Assembly (NCBI GenBank): GCA_902568425.1
Contig: CACFQM010000002.1
Span: 1 to 57,337 of the forward strand
DNA: 57,337 bases
DNA from: an uncultured Pelagibacteraceae bacterium
GTDB taxonomy: Bacteria; Pseudomonadota; Alphaproteobacteria; Pelagibacterales; Pelagibacteraceae
Reading direction: 5' to 3'
Within the stretch, counting starts at the first letter, position 1. Every line of letters begins with the position of its first letter. Shown piece after piece: positions 8,788 to 16,632 of the stretch. The position numbers were made by a program, and so were the translations under genes. Under the pieces are notes generated by a model. It was given only the letters and a program-made list of their open reading frames with translations. It had not been told where the DNA came from and ran no database searches.

Positions 8788-9969
8788 ATGAAAAAAGTAT
8801 TTATTGCTGCAATTATGTATTTGTCAGTCTTGACTACAAACACTTTTGCAGAAGTTAAAATGGGTATAATTTTAGGATTCACTGGTCCAATTGAATCTTT
8901 AACACCAGCTATGGCGGCTTCAGCAGAATTGGCTTTTAAAGAAGCTTCTGACTCAGGTTCGTTACTTGGTGGAGAAAAAATTAAACCAATAAGAGCAGAC
9001 TCAACTTGTGTTGACTCAGCTGCAGCTACAACAGCTGCTGAAGGATTAGTTTCACAAGGTGTTGCTGCGATTATGGGAGCGGACTGCTCTGGTGTTACTG
9101 GAGCTATAGCAAGTAATGTGGCAGTTTCTAATGGTATAGTAATGATATCACCATCAGCAACCTCGCCTGGATTAACAACTTTAGATGATAAAGGTTTGTT
9201 TTTCCGAACAGCTCCATCTGATGCACGTGGTGGACAGATATTAGCTGACATTACAAAAGATAGAAAAATTAAAAGCGTTGCAATTACTTATACAAATAAT
9301 GATTACGGTAAAGGACTTGCTGATGTTTACTCAGCAGCCGTTAAAGCTCATGGTATTAAAGTAACAACGGTTAACGCTCACGAAGACGGAAAAGCTGACT
9401 ACAGTTCTGAGGTATCAACATTAGCTTCTGCTGGTGGAGATGCTGTTGCTGTAATTGGTTATCTTGACCAAGGTGGTAAGGGAATAATCCAAGGATCGCT
9501 TGATTCTGGTGCCTTTGATACATTTATTTTATCAGACGGTATGATTGGTGACTCGCTTACAGATACTTTTGGTAAAAGTTTAAATAAATCTTTTGGTTCT
9601 CTACCTGGTTCTATGGGTAAAGGAGCAGGAGTATTTAAAAATGTTGCAAGTGCAGCTGGAATTGATTCATCTGGTCCGTATACAGGAGAGTCTTATGATG
9701 CTGCAGCTTTAATTGTGCTTGCGATGCAAGCTGGAGGTTCAGCTGATCGTGGTTCAATAGCTAAAAACGTAATGTCTGTTGCGAACGCACCAGGTACTAA
9801 GATTTACCCTGGAGAGCTAAAAAAAGGTTTAGATCTTTTAGCTAAAGGTAAATCAATTGATTACGAAGGAGCAACTGCTGTCAAATTTACAGATGTCGGA
9901 GAACACGTTGGTAACTTCATTGAAAAAGAAGTTAAAGGCGGTAAATTTAAAAATAAAAAACAAAGATAA
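8788..9969 (+). CDS. ABC transporter substrate-binding protein, branched-chain amino acid type (LivK-like)
   Basis: Periplasmic ligand-binding protein of the type I (Leu/Ile/Val-binding) family, 393 residues. A signal peptide ends at NTFA (residue 21), followed by the mature start EVKMGIILGFTGPI. Two Rossmann-like lobes are visible, with VSQGVAAIMGADCSG and VMISPSATSPGL in the first lobe and KSVAITYTNNDYGKGLAD opening the second. The ribosome site AGAGGGG at 8777-8783 fixes the start. It faces the permease and ATPase genes at 10015-13895, which lack a binding protein of their own, so it is the likely partner despite the opposite strand. A strong terminator follows. Ligand is unknown. Confidence 0.9.
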   Translation: MKKVFIAAIMYLSVLTTNTFAEVKMGIILGFTGPIESLTPAMAASAELAFKEASDSGSLLGGEKIKPIRADSTCVDSAAATTAAEGLVSQGVAAIMGADCSGVTGAIASNVAVSNGIVMISPSATSPGLTTLDDKGLFFRTAPSDARGGQILADITKDRKIKSVAITYTNNDYGKGLADVYSAAVKAHGIKVTTVNAHEDGKADYSSEVSTLASAGGDAVAVIGYLDQGGKGIIQGSLDSGAFDTFILSDGMIGDSLTDTFGKSLNKSFGSLPGSMGKGAGVFKNVASAAGIDSSGPYTGESYDAAALIVLAMQAGGSADRGSIAKNVMSVANAPGTKIYPGELKKGLDLLAKGKSIDYEGATAVKFTDVGEHVGNFIEKEVKGGKFKNKKQR

Positions 9970-9982
9970 AAATTAATTTTAG

Positions 9983-10016
9983 AGCCTCAGCGGTTTAACT
10001 GCTGAGGCTTTTTTTT
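9983..10016. terminator. Intrinsic terminator shared by convergent genes
   Basis: A perfect 9-bp stem AGCCTCAGC (9983-9991) / GCTGAGGCT (10001-10009) closes a 9-base loop and runs into eight T on the plus strand. It ends transcription of the binding-protein gene. The T-run overlaps the stop codon of the converging livM gene (10015-10017); on the reverse strand the hairpin is followed by a weaker TCTAAAATTAATTTTT tract, so it may work in both directions. Confidence 0.92.
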
Positions 10017-11385
10017 ATACTCTATTTATTTTTTCCGGTAAAATACCTTTTGGTCTATACCTCATTATTAATAATAATCCGACACCCATCATTAAAAATC
10101 TAAAGTATGGAATGCTATCTATAAGATGAACTTTTAAAGCATTTGTTTCTTCTAACCCACTTGTAAAAAAATTAATTAAAAATAAAGCAATTGGAGCTGC
10201 TTCAATCCATAAAAACCAGACAGCAAAACCTCCTAAAATTGCTCCAAAATTATTTCCACTTCCACCAACAATTACCATTACCCAAATTAAAAATGTATAT
10301 CTCATAGGTCTATAACTGCCTGGAGTAAATAATCCATCATAGGTTACCATCATTGCTCCTGCTATTCCTACAATTGCAGATCCAAGAACAAAAATTAAAA
10401 GGTGTTGTTTAACAACATTCTTTCCCATAGCGTTTGCTGCTTCTTCATTATCACGAATTGCTCTCATCATTCTTCCCCATGGAGAATAAAGAGCTTTTTG
10501 AGTTACAATTAAAAGTAAAATTACTACAGTTGTAAAAAGTCCCGCAAAACATAATTTTACAAAAACAGTTGAGGATTCTATAACTAATTGTTTTAAAGCT
10601 TGCTGTCTTTCTAAATTGTCTGAAATTAAGTTTAAACTTCCTTGATGAAATTTCTGAACTAAATTAATAAACCATTCTTTACCTTGCAAATCTATTTCAT
10701 ACGGTACTGGTCTTTTTAAACCAATTACATTTTTTACTCCGCGTGATAACCAATCCTCATGTTTAATTACTGCTATTACAATTTCAGAAATTAGTAGTGT
10801 TGCTATCGCTAAATAATCTGCTCTTAGTCCTAATGCAATTTTTCCAATTACGTATGCTAGACCTCCCGCAAAAAATGCTCCAACTATCCATGAAAATAGT
10901 ATAGGCAAACCCATACCACCCAAAAAGCCTGTTGTTGCCGGATTAATTGCCTCGATTGACTCTATAGCTGGCGCAGATATTAACCTTAATAAGATTAGTC
11001 CAGCTATTATTACTGCTGCAATAATATAATTCCTGTTTTTTGATTTATTAAATTTTTGTAATACCAAACGAATAATAAGAATCATTGAAAAGATTATGAA
11101 TGCACAAAGTAACATATCTAAACCTCCAGCTTTCCATGCATCTTCAACAGGTGGAGCAGAAACTAAAACTGCCGCCAAACCTCCAAGAGCTGTGTATCCC
11201 ATTATTCCGAAATTTATTAATCCAGCGTATCCCCATTGAATATTAGCCCCTATTGTCATAACTGCAGAGATTAAACATAAGCATAAGATTGATAATGCCA
11301 TGCTCCATGACTGAAGAAAGCCAACAAGAATTATTAAACCTAACATAATTGAGTATGCAGCGATTACATCTAAATTATTTCTCAT
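10015..11385 (-). CDS. livM: Branched-chain amino acid-type ABC transporter permease (LivM)
   Basis: Second membrane subunit of a Liv-type importer. At 456 residues it is longer than the usual 300-430. Family landmarks are the early NIQWGYAGLINFGIMGYTALGG segment, the GLRADYLAIATLLISEIVIAV helix, the cytoplasmic coupling loop SPWGRMMRAIRDNEEAANAMGKN, and FLIWVMVIVGGSGNNFGAILGG near the end. Extra length comes from a region around residues 110-150 and a hydrophilic insert near 215-275. It overlaps livH by four bases (ATGA) and belongs to the livG-livF-livH-livM chain. It is the last gene before the shared terminator. Confidence 0.92.
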   Translation of the reverse strand: MRNNLDVIAAYSIMLGLIILVGFLQSWSMALSILCLCLISAVMTIGANIQWGYAGLINFGIMGYTALGGLAAVLVSAPPVEDAWKAGGLDMLLCAFIIFSMILIIRLVLQKFNKSKNRNYIIAAVIIAGLILLRLISAPAIESIEAINPATTGFLGGMGLPILFSWIVGAFFAGGLAYVIGKIALGLRADYLAIATLLISEIVIAVIKHEDWLSRGVKNVIGLKRPVPYEIDLQGKEWFINLVQKFHQGSLNLISDNLERQQALKQLVIESSTVFVKLCFAGLFTTVVILLLIVTQKALYSPWGRMMRAIRDNEEAANAMGKNVVKQHLLIFVLGSAIVGIAGAMMVTYDGLFTPGSYRPMRYTFLIWVMVIVGGSGNNFGAILGGFAVWFLWIEAAPIALFLINFFTSGLEETNALKVHLIDSIPYFRFLMMGVGLLLIMRYRPKGILPEKINRV

Positions 11386-12392
11386 AAAACTTTCCCTTTA
11401 AAAATACCTGAAGGTCTAAATAATAAAACTACAACCAAAATTGAAAAAGAGACTGCGAATTTATAGTCTGTAGATAATAATTGTAAAAGACCGTCAGGCT
11501 CTAAACTCTCTGGTAAGAGATAAACAAAAAACTTCTTATATGCATAAGTTAAAAGTATTTCTGAAAATGCAATAACGTAACCACCTAAGAATGCTCCAAA
11601 TGGATTGCCTATGCCCCCAACGATAGCAGCAGCAAATATTGGAAGCATATTATTAAAATAAGTAAATGGCTTAAAACTTTTATCTAATCCATACAAAGCT
11701 CCACCAACTGTTGCTAAAATTGCTGCGATCACCCAGGTAGTCATGACAACTTTTTTAGGATCTATTCCTGATAAGAGAGCTAAATCTTCATTGTCTGAAT
11801 AAGCTCTCATACTCTTTCCTGTTTTTGTTTTATTCAAAAACCAAAATAATATTGAAACAACAATAATTGTTACAAATAAAGTGATGACTTGTGTTGATTT
11901 TATAGCAAGTCCTTCATTTAAACCTGTCATTTCTTTAAACTCATTTGCTCTTATAATAAATTTTTCTCCATCAAAAAATCTTCTATCAAAAGGTCCAATA
12001 ATAATTCTTACTATAGCTTGGGTAACAAACATGGTTCCAATGCTTACCATTGCTAACATTACAGGTGGGCTCTTTTTAGTTCTATAATAACTAAAAACTA
12101 ATTTATCTTTCAAAAGTACATAAAAAATGGTTACTATTATGCCAAAAGGTATGGCTATTAATGCGGTTGGAAGAAAACCTAAATTTATTCCTAAAGACTG
12201 AAAATACCATGTAAATAAAATTGTAAACATTGTACCGAAAGACATAAGATCTCCGGCAGTAAAGTAAGCAAATCTTAAAATTCCATAAATTAATGAGACA
12301 AAAATAGCACCAAGTGCTAATTGTGAACCATAAGATAATGCGGGTACAAATAAATAATTTAAAAGTAAAATTATTGCATTTAAAAAATCCAT
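11382..12392 (-). CDS. livH: Branched-chain amino acid-type ABC transporter permease (LivH)
   Basis: First membrane subunit of the Liv-type importer, 336 residues with about eight helices. The N-terminal SLIYGILRFAYFTAGDLMSFG matches the LivH pattern, and the coupling loop reads TKTGKSMRAYSDNEDLALLSGID, followed by ILATVGGALYGLD and the AAIVGGIGNPFGAFLGGYVIAFSE segment. It lies one base after livF and its stop overlaps the livM start. The LivH/LivM pair with two ATPases forms a heterodimeric importer that needs a periplasmic binding protein, most likely the one encoded at 8788. Confidence 0.92.
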   Translation of the reverse strand: MDFLNAIILLLNYLFVPALSYGSQLALGAIFVSLIYGILRFAYFTAGDLMSFGTMFTILFTWYFQSLGINLGFLPTALIAIPFGIIVTIFYVLLKDKLVFSYYRTKKSPPVMLAMVSIGTMFVTQAIVRIIIGPFDRRFFDGEKFIIRANEFKEMTGLNEGLAIKSTQVITLFVTIIVVSILFWFLNKTKTGKSMRAYSDNEDLALLSGIDPKKVVMTTWVIAAILATVGGALYGLDKSFKPFTYFNNMLPIFAAAIVGGIGNPFGAFLGGYVIAFSEILLTYAYKKFFVYLLPESLEPDGLLQLLSTDYKFAVSFSILVVVLLFRPSGIFKGKVL

Positions 12393-12393
12393 T

Positions 12394-13101
12394 TTAAGCT
12401 CCTAAGAAAGAGCTTCTCACTCTTTGGTCGTTTAATAATTCTTTGCCAGTTCCTGAATATTTATTCTCTCCAGTAACTAAAACGTAACCTCTATCTGAAA
12501 TACTCAAAGCCTGTTTTGCATTCTGCTCGACCATTAATATTGCAACATTTGTCTTTTTTACTTTTATAATATGGTCAAACAATTCATCCATAACTATAGG
12601 CGATACGCCTGCTGTTGGTTCGTCTAACATTAAAACGGATGGCTTAATCATTAAAGCTCTACCAAGAGCAACCTGTTGTCTTTGTCCTCCAGATAATTCG
12701 CCAACCAGCTGAGATTTTTTTTCTTTTAAAATTGGAAAAAGATCATAAATTCTACCTAAGATTTCTTTTATATTTTCATCTCTTAAAAAAGCTCCCATCT
12801 CCAAATTTTCTCTAACAGTTAATCCTGCAAATACATTTCGATTTTGAGGAACAAATGCTATTCCAAGTTTAACTCTGTCTTGGGGATTTAAATTTGAAAT
12901 ATCCTTACCATCTATAACTACTTTTCCTGACTTAAGTTTTAATAGCCCCAACAGTGCTTTCATAGCAGTGGATTTTCCTGCACCGTTTGGACCTAAAATT
13001 GAAACTATCTCCCCTTTGTTTACATTTACAGTGCAAGATGAAATTATATCTGGACCAGATCCATACCCTCCTGTCATTTTTATTCCCTCAAAAAATGCCA
13101 T
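12394..13101 (-). CDS. livF: Branched-chain amino acid-type ABC transporter ATPase (LivF)
   Basis: Cytoplasmic ATP-hydrolysing subunit of the importer, 235 residues. Walker A GPNGAGKST is at residues 37-45, signature LSGGQ at 137-141 and Walker B LMLDEP at 158-163, then the switch region LMVEQNAKQALSISDRGYVL typical of LivF rather than LivG. It overlaps livG by one base (its start codon reuses the final A of the livG TAA). The short C-terminus ending SSFLGA is the usual LivF ending (SYLGG/A). Confidence 0.94.
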   Translation of the reverse strand: MAFFEGIKMTGGYGSGPDIISSCTVNVNKGEIVSILGPNGAGKSTAMKALLGLLKLKSGKVVIDGKDISNLNPQDRVKLGIAFVPQNRNVFAGLTVRENLEMGAFLRDENIKEILGRIYDLFPILKEKKSQLVGELSGGQRQQVALGRALMIKPSVLMLDEPTAGVSPIVMDELFDHIIKVKKTNVAILMVEQNAKQALSISDRGYVLVTGENKYSGTGKELLNDQRVRSSFLGA

Positions 13102-13895
13102 TAATTATTATCCTTTGGTTTTGACCCTCTTCCTAAATAACTATCTATAACTTTTTCATTTTTTTTAACCTGATCTGGAGTTCCTTCAAACAATACAGAG
13201 CCTTCTGATAAAACAATAACAGGATTACAAAGACGGCTTATAAATTCCATATCATGTTCGATCATACAAAATGTATATCCCTGTTCCTTGTTTAATCGTA
13301 ATATTGCACTGCCTATATCTTTTAAAAGAGTTCTATTTACTCCCGCACCCACCTCATCTAATAAGACTAATTTGGCATCAACCATCATGGTTCTGCCAAG
13401 CTCTAATAGTTTTTTTTGTCCTCCAGATAAATTTCCAGCTAGCTCGCTTGAAAGATGTTTTAAATTTAAAAAATCAATAACTTTAAGTGCTTTTTCTTTT
13501 ACATTTTTTTCTTCTTTTTTAACTAAACTTGGTTTAAATAATGCATTTACTAATTTCTCTCCAGATTGACCGCCTGGAACCATCATTAAGTTTTCTAAAA
13601 CTGTGAGATTAGTAAACTCATGAGCAATTTGAAAAGTTCTTAAAACTCCTTTTGAAAATAATTCATAAGAAGGAATGTTTGTAATGTCCTCATTATTAAA
13701 TAAAACTTTACCTTGAGATGATTTGAGATTACCTGATATTAAATTAAATAATGTAGTTTTTCCAGATCCGTTTGGTCCAATAATTCCAGTGATAGAACCT
13801 TTTTTTATTTTTAAAGAGCAATCTGATATTGCCTTTAATCCGCCAAACGATTTAGAAAGGTTTTTGACCTGAAGAATATTAGAATCTGACTGCAT
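13101..13895 (-). CDS. livG: Branched-chain amino acid-type ABC transporter ATPase (LivG)
   Basis: Second ATPase of the importer, 264 residues. It has GPNGSGKTT at 40-48, LSGGQ at 156-160, a Walker B reading LVLLDEVGAGVN (Val in place of the usual Pro after DE), and a LivG-type ending CMIEHDMEFISRLCNPVIVLSEGSVLFEGTP. The FQIAHEFTNLTVLENLM Q-loop region also fits LivG. It is the second gene of the chain, six bases after the ProC-like gene, and is followed without gap by livF. Confidence 0.94.
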   Translation of the reverse strand: MQSDSNILQVKNLSKSFGGLKAISDCSLKIKKGSITGIIGPNGSGKTTLFNLISGNLKSSQGKVLFNNEDITNIPSYELFSKGVLRTFQIAHEFTNLTVLENLMMVPGGQSGEKLVNALFKPSLVKKEEKNVKEKALKVIDFLNLKHLSSELAGNLSGGQKKLLELGRTMMVDAKLVLLDEVGAGVNRTLLKDIGSAILRLNKEQGYTFCMIEHDMEFISRLCNPVIVLSEGSVLFEGTPDQVKKNEKVIDSYLGRGSKPKDNN

Positions 13896-13901
13896 AGAAA
13901 A

Positions 13902-14672
13902 TTATACATTGTTTAATCTTTTAAGGATACTGTTCAAAGATTTTGAGAAATGTCTATAAAATCCTGCCTTTTTTAAATATTTTAATGCGTGTTCATTTAA
14001 TCCTTTTGGTGTCTGAGAAGATTTCACTAAATATTTCAAATCTTTTTTCGAATTAAGAGATGAATCAACTGATAATGCTATGAATAAGGATGTAATATAT
14101 TTTTGTGCCTCATTTCTTTTAACACCTCGTTTGACTAACCAATCAGATAATACTTTTAATAATTCGTAAAAAGGAGCCATCATTGAAGACGAAACCCAGA
14201 AACTTTTTGATAGCTTTTCGTTTCTAATTTCTATGACTGTGCCCAATTTGCTAAAAAAATCTTTTACTTTTTTATCAGGGGGGCAAATTGGTATTGGTCC
14301 TAGCTTATTAGATATTGGAGGGAGAGGTATTGCTCTTATTATTTTATTTTTTTTACCAATATATTTTTTAAGTTGCGCAAGATTTATAGTAGAAATAAAA
14401 CTTATAATTTTTTGATTTTGTTTAAAATTAAGTTTACTTAAGATTTTTTTTCCAACCTGAGGGGTAATTGCTAAAAAAACCCAACCAGATTTATTTATTA
14501 ATTGTTGATTATCTTTTGCTATAGTTACTTTTTTAAATCTTTTACTAAGTTTTTTTGCTATAGTTATATTACGAGGAGATATATAAATTTTTTTGATTTT
14601 TAAATTAGATTTAAAAATACCTAATATTATCGAATATGTAATATGTCCTGTTCCTAAAAAACCTATATTCAT
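13902..14672 (-). CDS. Pyrroline-5-carboxylate reductase-like NAD(P)-dependent oxidoreductase
   Basis: The N-terminus IGFLGTGHITYSII is a GxGxxxxxI dinucleotide-binding motif as in ProC, followed by KIYISPRNITIAKKLSKRF, and the fold continues with VFLAITPQVGKKIL and a C-terminal helical half with SSQTPKGLNEHAL replacing the usual VTSPGGTT motif. At 256 residues it is near ProC size (about 270). The divergence in the C-terminal substrate motif means it could be a reductase for a related cyclic imine or a non-proline substrate. It heads the livGFHM chain, suggesting it acts on the imported compound. Its start codon lies only five bases from that of the divergent gene at 14678. Confidence 0.7.
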   Translation of the reverse strand: MNIGFLGTGHITYSIILGIFKSNLKIKKIYISPRNITIAKKLSKRFKKVTIAKDNQQLINKSGWVFLAITPQVGKKILSKLNFKQNQKIISFISTINLAQLKKYIGKKNKIIRAIPLPPISNKLGPIPICPPDKKVKDFFSKLGTVIEIRNEKLSKSFWVSSSMMAPFYELLKVLSDWLVKRGVKRNEAQKYITSLFIALSVDSSLNSKKDLKYLVKSSQTPKGLNEHALKYLKKAGFYRHFSKSLNSILKRLNNV

Positions 14673-14677
14673 TAATT

Positions 14678-15763
14678 ATGCAGAATAACCAAGCAATCCC
14701 ATTTAATAAAGAAAATTTTAAACAGATCTTATCTAAAGAATTTGCTTGGGTAATTGTGGTATCTATTCCAGCTGCTTTATTGGCGGATTATCTCAATGTT
14801 CCTTTAGCTTGGTTTTTAGGTCCAATGATAATTACGTCAATCGTAACCCTTGGTGGAATAAGAACAAAAATGCCAAGGCTTGTTTTAAGTACAGTTTTAG
14901 TTTTTTTGGGTCTTTATATTGGTAATTATATTGATCAGGATTTATTTGCACAAATGCATAAGTGGGTTTGGACTTCTTTGATTATGTTGGCCTATATAAT
15001 AATAAGTGTGTTACTTGTTTCAAAGTATCTTCAAAAATTTTCAGGTTATGGAAAAAAGACTTCTGTTTTTTCAGCTGCACCAGGTGCGCTTGGTCCTTTA
15101 CTAATTTTAGCAGAAGATGAAAAATCTGATTTAAGTCAGGTTGCCACTTCTCATTTAATAAGATTGATTATAATAATAACAATATTTCCTTTTATAGTTA
15201 ATAGTTTCTACGAAACAGAAAATATTGAAACCATTGAAAAAGTAATTATCAATCAAAATTTATTTCATTTGATAATATTGGTTAGCTTGTCAATTGTTTT
15301 GATAATTGTTTTCGATAAATTGAAAGTTCCTGCTGCATTACTCGCGGGTACTTTAGTGGCAAGTGGTTTTTTACAAATTACAGATACAGCCTCTTACCAA
15401 TTACCTCCTAACATAATTGATTATTGTTTATTAATATTAGGATCCTCGGTGGGCTGTAGATTTGCTGATAAAACTTTTAAAGAAATAGCTAAAAATTCTG
15501 CACATAGTTTTGTGGCCACATTTTTATTAGTCATATTAGGAATTGTTGCAGCTTTTGCAGCTGGACAAGTTATAGATAAAAATTTTTTTACGCTTTTGCT
15601 ATCTTATTGCCCTGGAGGAATTTATGAGGTTGCTGTAATCGCTATTTTTTTTGATTTAGATCCTGAGTTTGTTTCTTTTCATCATATAATAAGATTATTA
15701 ATGATACTTTTCGTGGTCCCTATTTTACTAAAGTTAATTTATAAAAATAAAAAACCCGTATAA
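14678..15763 (+). CDS. AbrB family transporter-like membrane protein (PF05145)
   Basis: A 361-residue inner-membrane protein with about ten helices. It resembles the AbrB/ putative ammonia monooxygenase family, which is built from two repeats; here the repeat starts are seen at VPLAWFLGPMIITSI and VPAALLAGTLVASGFLQ, each followed by a GLYIGNYI or GSSVGCRF helix, and the paired SAAPGALGPLLILAEDE and YCPGGIYEVAVIAIFFDLDPEFVSFHH segments. E. coli AbrB is named for a regulatory phenotype; transport role in the family is inferred. The stop codon is embedded in the following terminator hairpin. Confidence 0.82.
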   Translation: MQNNQAIPFNKENFKQILSKEFAWVIVVSIPAALLADYLNVPLAWFLGPMIITSIVTLGGIRTKMPRLVLSTVLVFLGLYIGNYIDQDLFAQMHKWVWTSLIMLAYIIISVLLVSKYLQKFSGYGKKTSVFSAAPGALGPLLILAEDEKSDLSQVATSHLIRLIIIITIFPFIVNSFYETENIETIEKVIINQNLFHLIILVSLSIVLIIVFDKLKVPAALLAGTLVASGFLQITDTASYQLPPNIIDYCLLILGSSVGCRFADKTFKEIAKNSAHSFVATFLLVILGIVAAFAAGQVIDKNFFTLLLSYCPGGIYEVAVIAIFFDLDPEFVSFHHIIRLLMILFVVPILLKLIYKNKKPV

Positions 15764-15780
15764 TATAATTATACGGGTTT
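15752..15780. terminator. Bidirectional intrinsic terminator overlapping a stop codon
   Basis: A perfect 13-bp stem with a 3-base loop, left arm 15752-15764 and right arm 15768-15780 (AAACCCGTATAAT / ATTATACGGGTTT). T-rich sequence follows on both strands, so it can end transcription from the AbrB-like gene (plus) and from the outer-membrane protein gene (minus). The TAA stop at 15761-15763 lies inside the left arm. Confidence 0.88.
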
Positions 15781-15804
15781 AATAAACTCTTTTTTAATAT
15801 TTAA

Positions 15805-16443
15805 TTAATTTCCTAATACGTAAGAAACTTTAAACATTAAATTATCAGCGTCTGCTGTAATTTTGTCTCCGTTACTTCCAGTTAAAGATATATCGTCAAA
15901 ATCAGAGTAACTTACTTCGTATCTCAAGTTTCCTGAATTTTTACCGACTGCATATTGAATTCCTTCTATGCTTGCGTCTCCGTATGATGAATTGTGTAGT
16001 TTTTCATCAGTTGACACGTCAGTCATGTGGTATCCCAATCCAGCGTAATAATCTCCAACAGGATAATGAACGTAAATCGTTTTTAGGAAGTCAAGAGTCG
16101 CTTCAGCAGAAACAGTTGCATCTTCTTGAGTGAACTCGTTACTGTCAGATGTTGTGTCTGTTCTTTTTCCTTCACCTAACGAAATCTTGAAAGGCACAAC
16201 GTCTAGGCCTACTTTAAGAGGTCCTACATCACCTTCTATAAAGATAGATCCGCCGTAATACATTTCAGATTTTGAAGCGCTATTTTTTTCTGATGTTACA
16301 CCTGAAACAGTTCTTTCTGTTTCTGTACCATCAGTCTCTACTTGACCAAGCATTAAACTAACACCCATTCCTGAATAAGCTGAGCTTATTGAAAATGCCG
16401 TTATAGCTAATGAACCTAATAAAGTTTTTATATATTTATTCAT
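15805..16443 (-). CDS. Small outer-membrane beta-barrel-like protein, function unknown
   Basis: A 212-residue exported protein with a signal peptide (residues 1-24, ending SSAYS). The mature part is rich in Gly, Ser, Thr, Asp and Tyr with alternating polar/apolar stretches such as MYYGGSIFIEGDVGPLKVGLDVVP and DYYAGLGYHMTDVS, and it ends in VSYVLGN, consistent with a small porin-like or OmpA/OmpW-sized beta barrel. No specific family is recognised. A good ribosome site (GGGAG) precedes the ATG. Base composition is richer in G+C than in neighbouring genes, which often marks highly expressed genes in this type of genome. A palindrome at 16561-16580 lies upstream. Confidence 0.7.
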   Translation of the reverse strand: MNKYIKTLLGSLAITAFSISSAYSGMGVSLMLGQVETDGTETERTVSGVTSEKNSASKSEMYYGGSIFIEGDVGPLKVGLDVVPFKISLGEGKRTDTTSDSNEFTQEDATVSAEATLDFLKTIYVHYPVGDYYAGLGYHMTDVSTDEKLHNSSYGDASIEGIQYAVGKNSGNLRYEVSYSDFDDISLTGSNGDKITADADNLMFKVSYVLGN

Positions 16444-16560
16444 AAATTCTCCCGGGTCTTAAATTTGTTGAAACCTAGCATATTTTGCAGGTTAGAACAC
16501 TTTAAAATAGCTAACATTGAAAATAGAAGTTTGCAAAAATGTCTAAAAATAGGGACTTTT

Positions 16561-16580
16561 ATGTTGTAAATTTACAACAT
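16561..16580. promoter_or_regulatory. Perfect 20-bp palindrome, candidate operator
   Basis: ATGTTGTAAATTTACAACAT reads identically on both strands. It lies in the 189-bp gap between glaH and the outer-membrane protein gene, about 118 bases upstream of the latter's start. No T-run follows on either strand, so it is a poor terminator and a better fit to a dimeric regulator site. A related shorter palindrome occurs at 56241-56258. Confidence 0.5.
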
Positions 16581-16632
16581 TGGTGAGTTTTTTGGGCTAT
16601 AAGATTACTGGGTAAAATTTCTAGTTTTTTGG

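Noticed and set aside
8739-9251. 170-codon minus-strand frame opposite the binding-protein gene
   Set aside because: Antisense shadow of a clear LivK-like gene with signal peptide and ribosome site; its translation matches no family.
16561-16580. Terminator after glaH
   Set aside because: The palindrome has no T-run on either strand and lies about 50 bases beyond the stop; an operator is a better fit.
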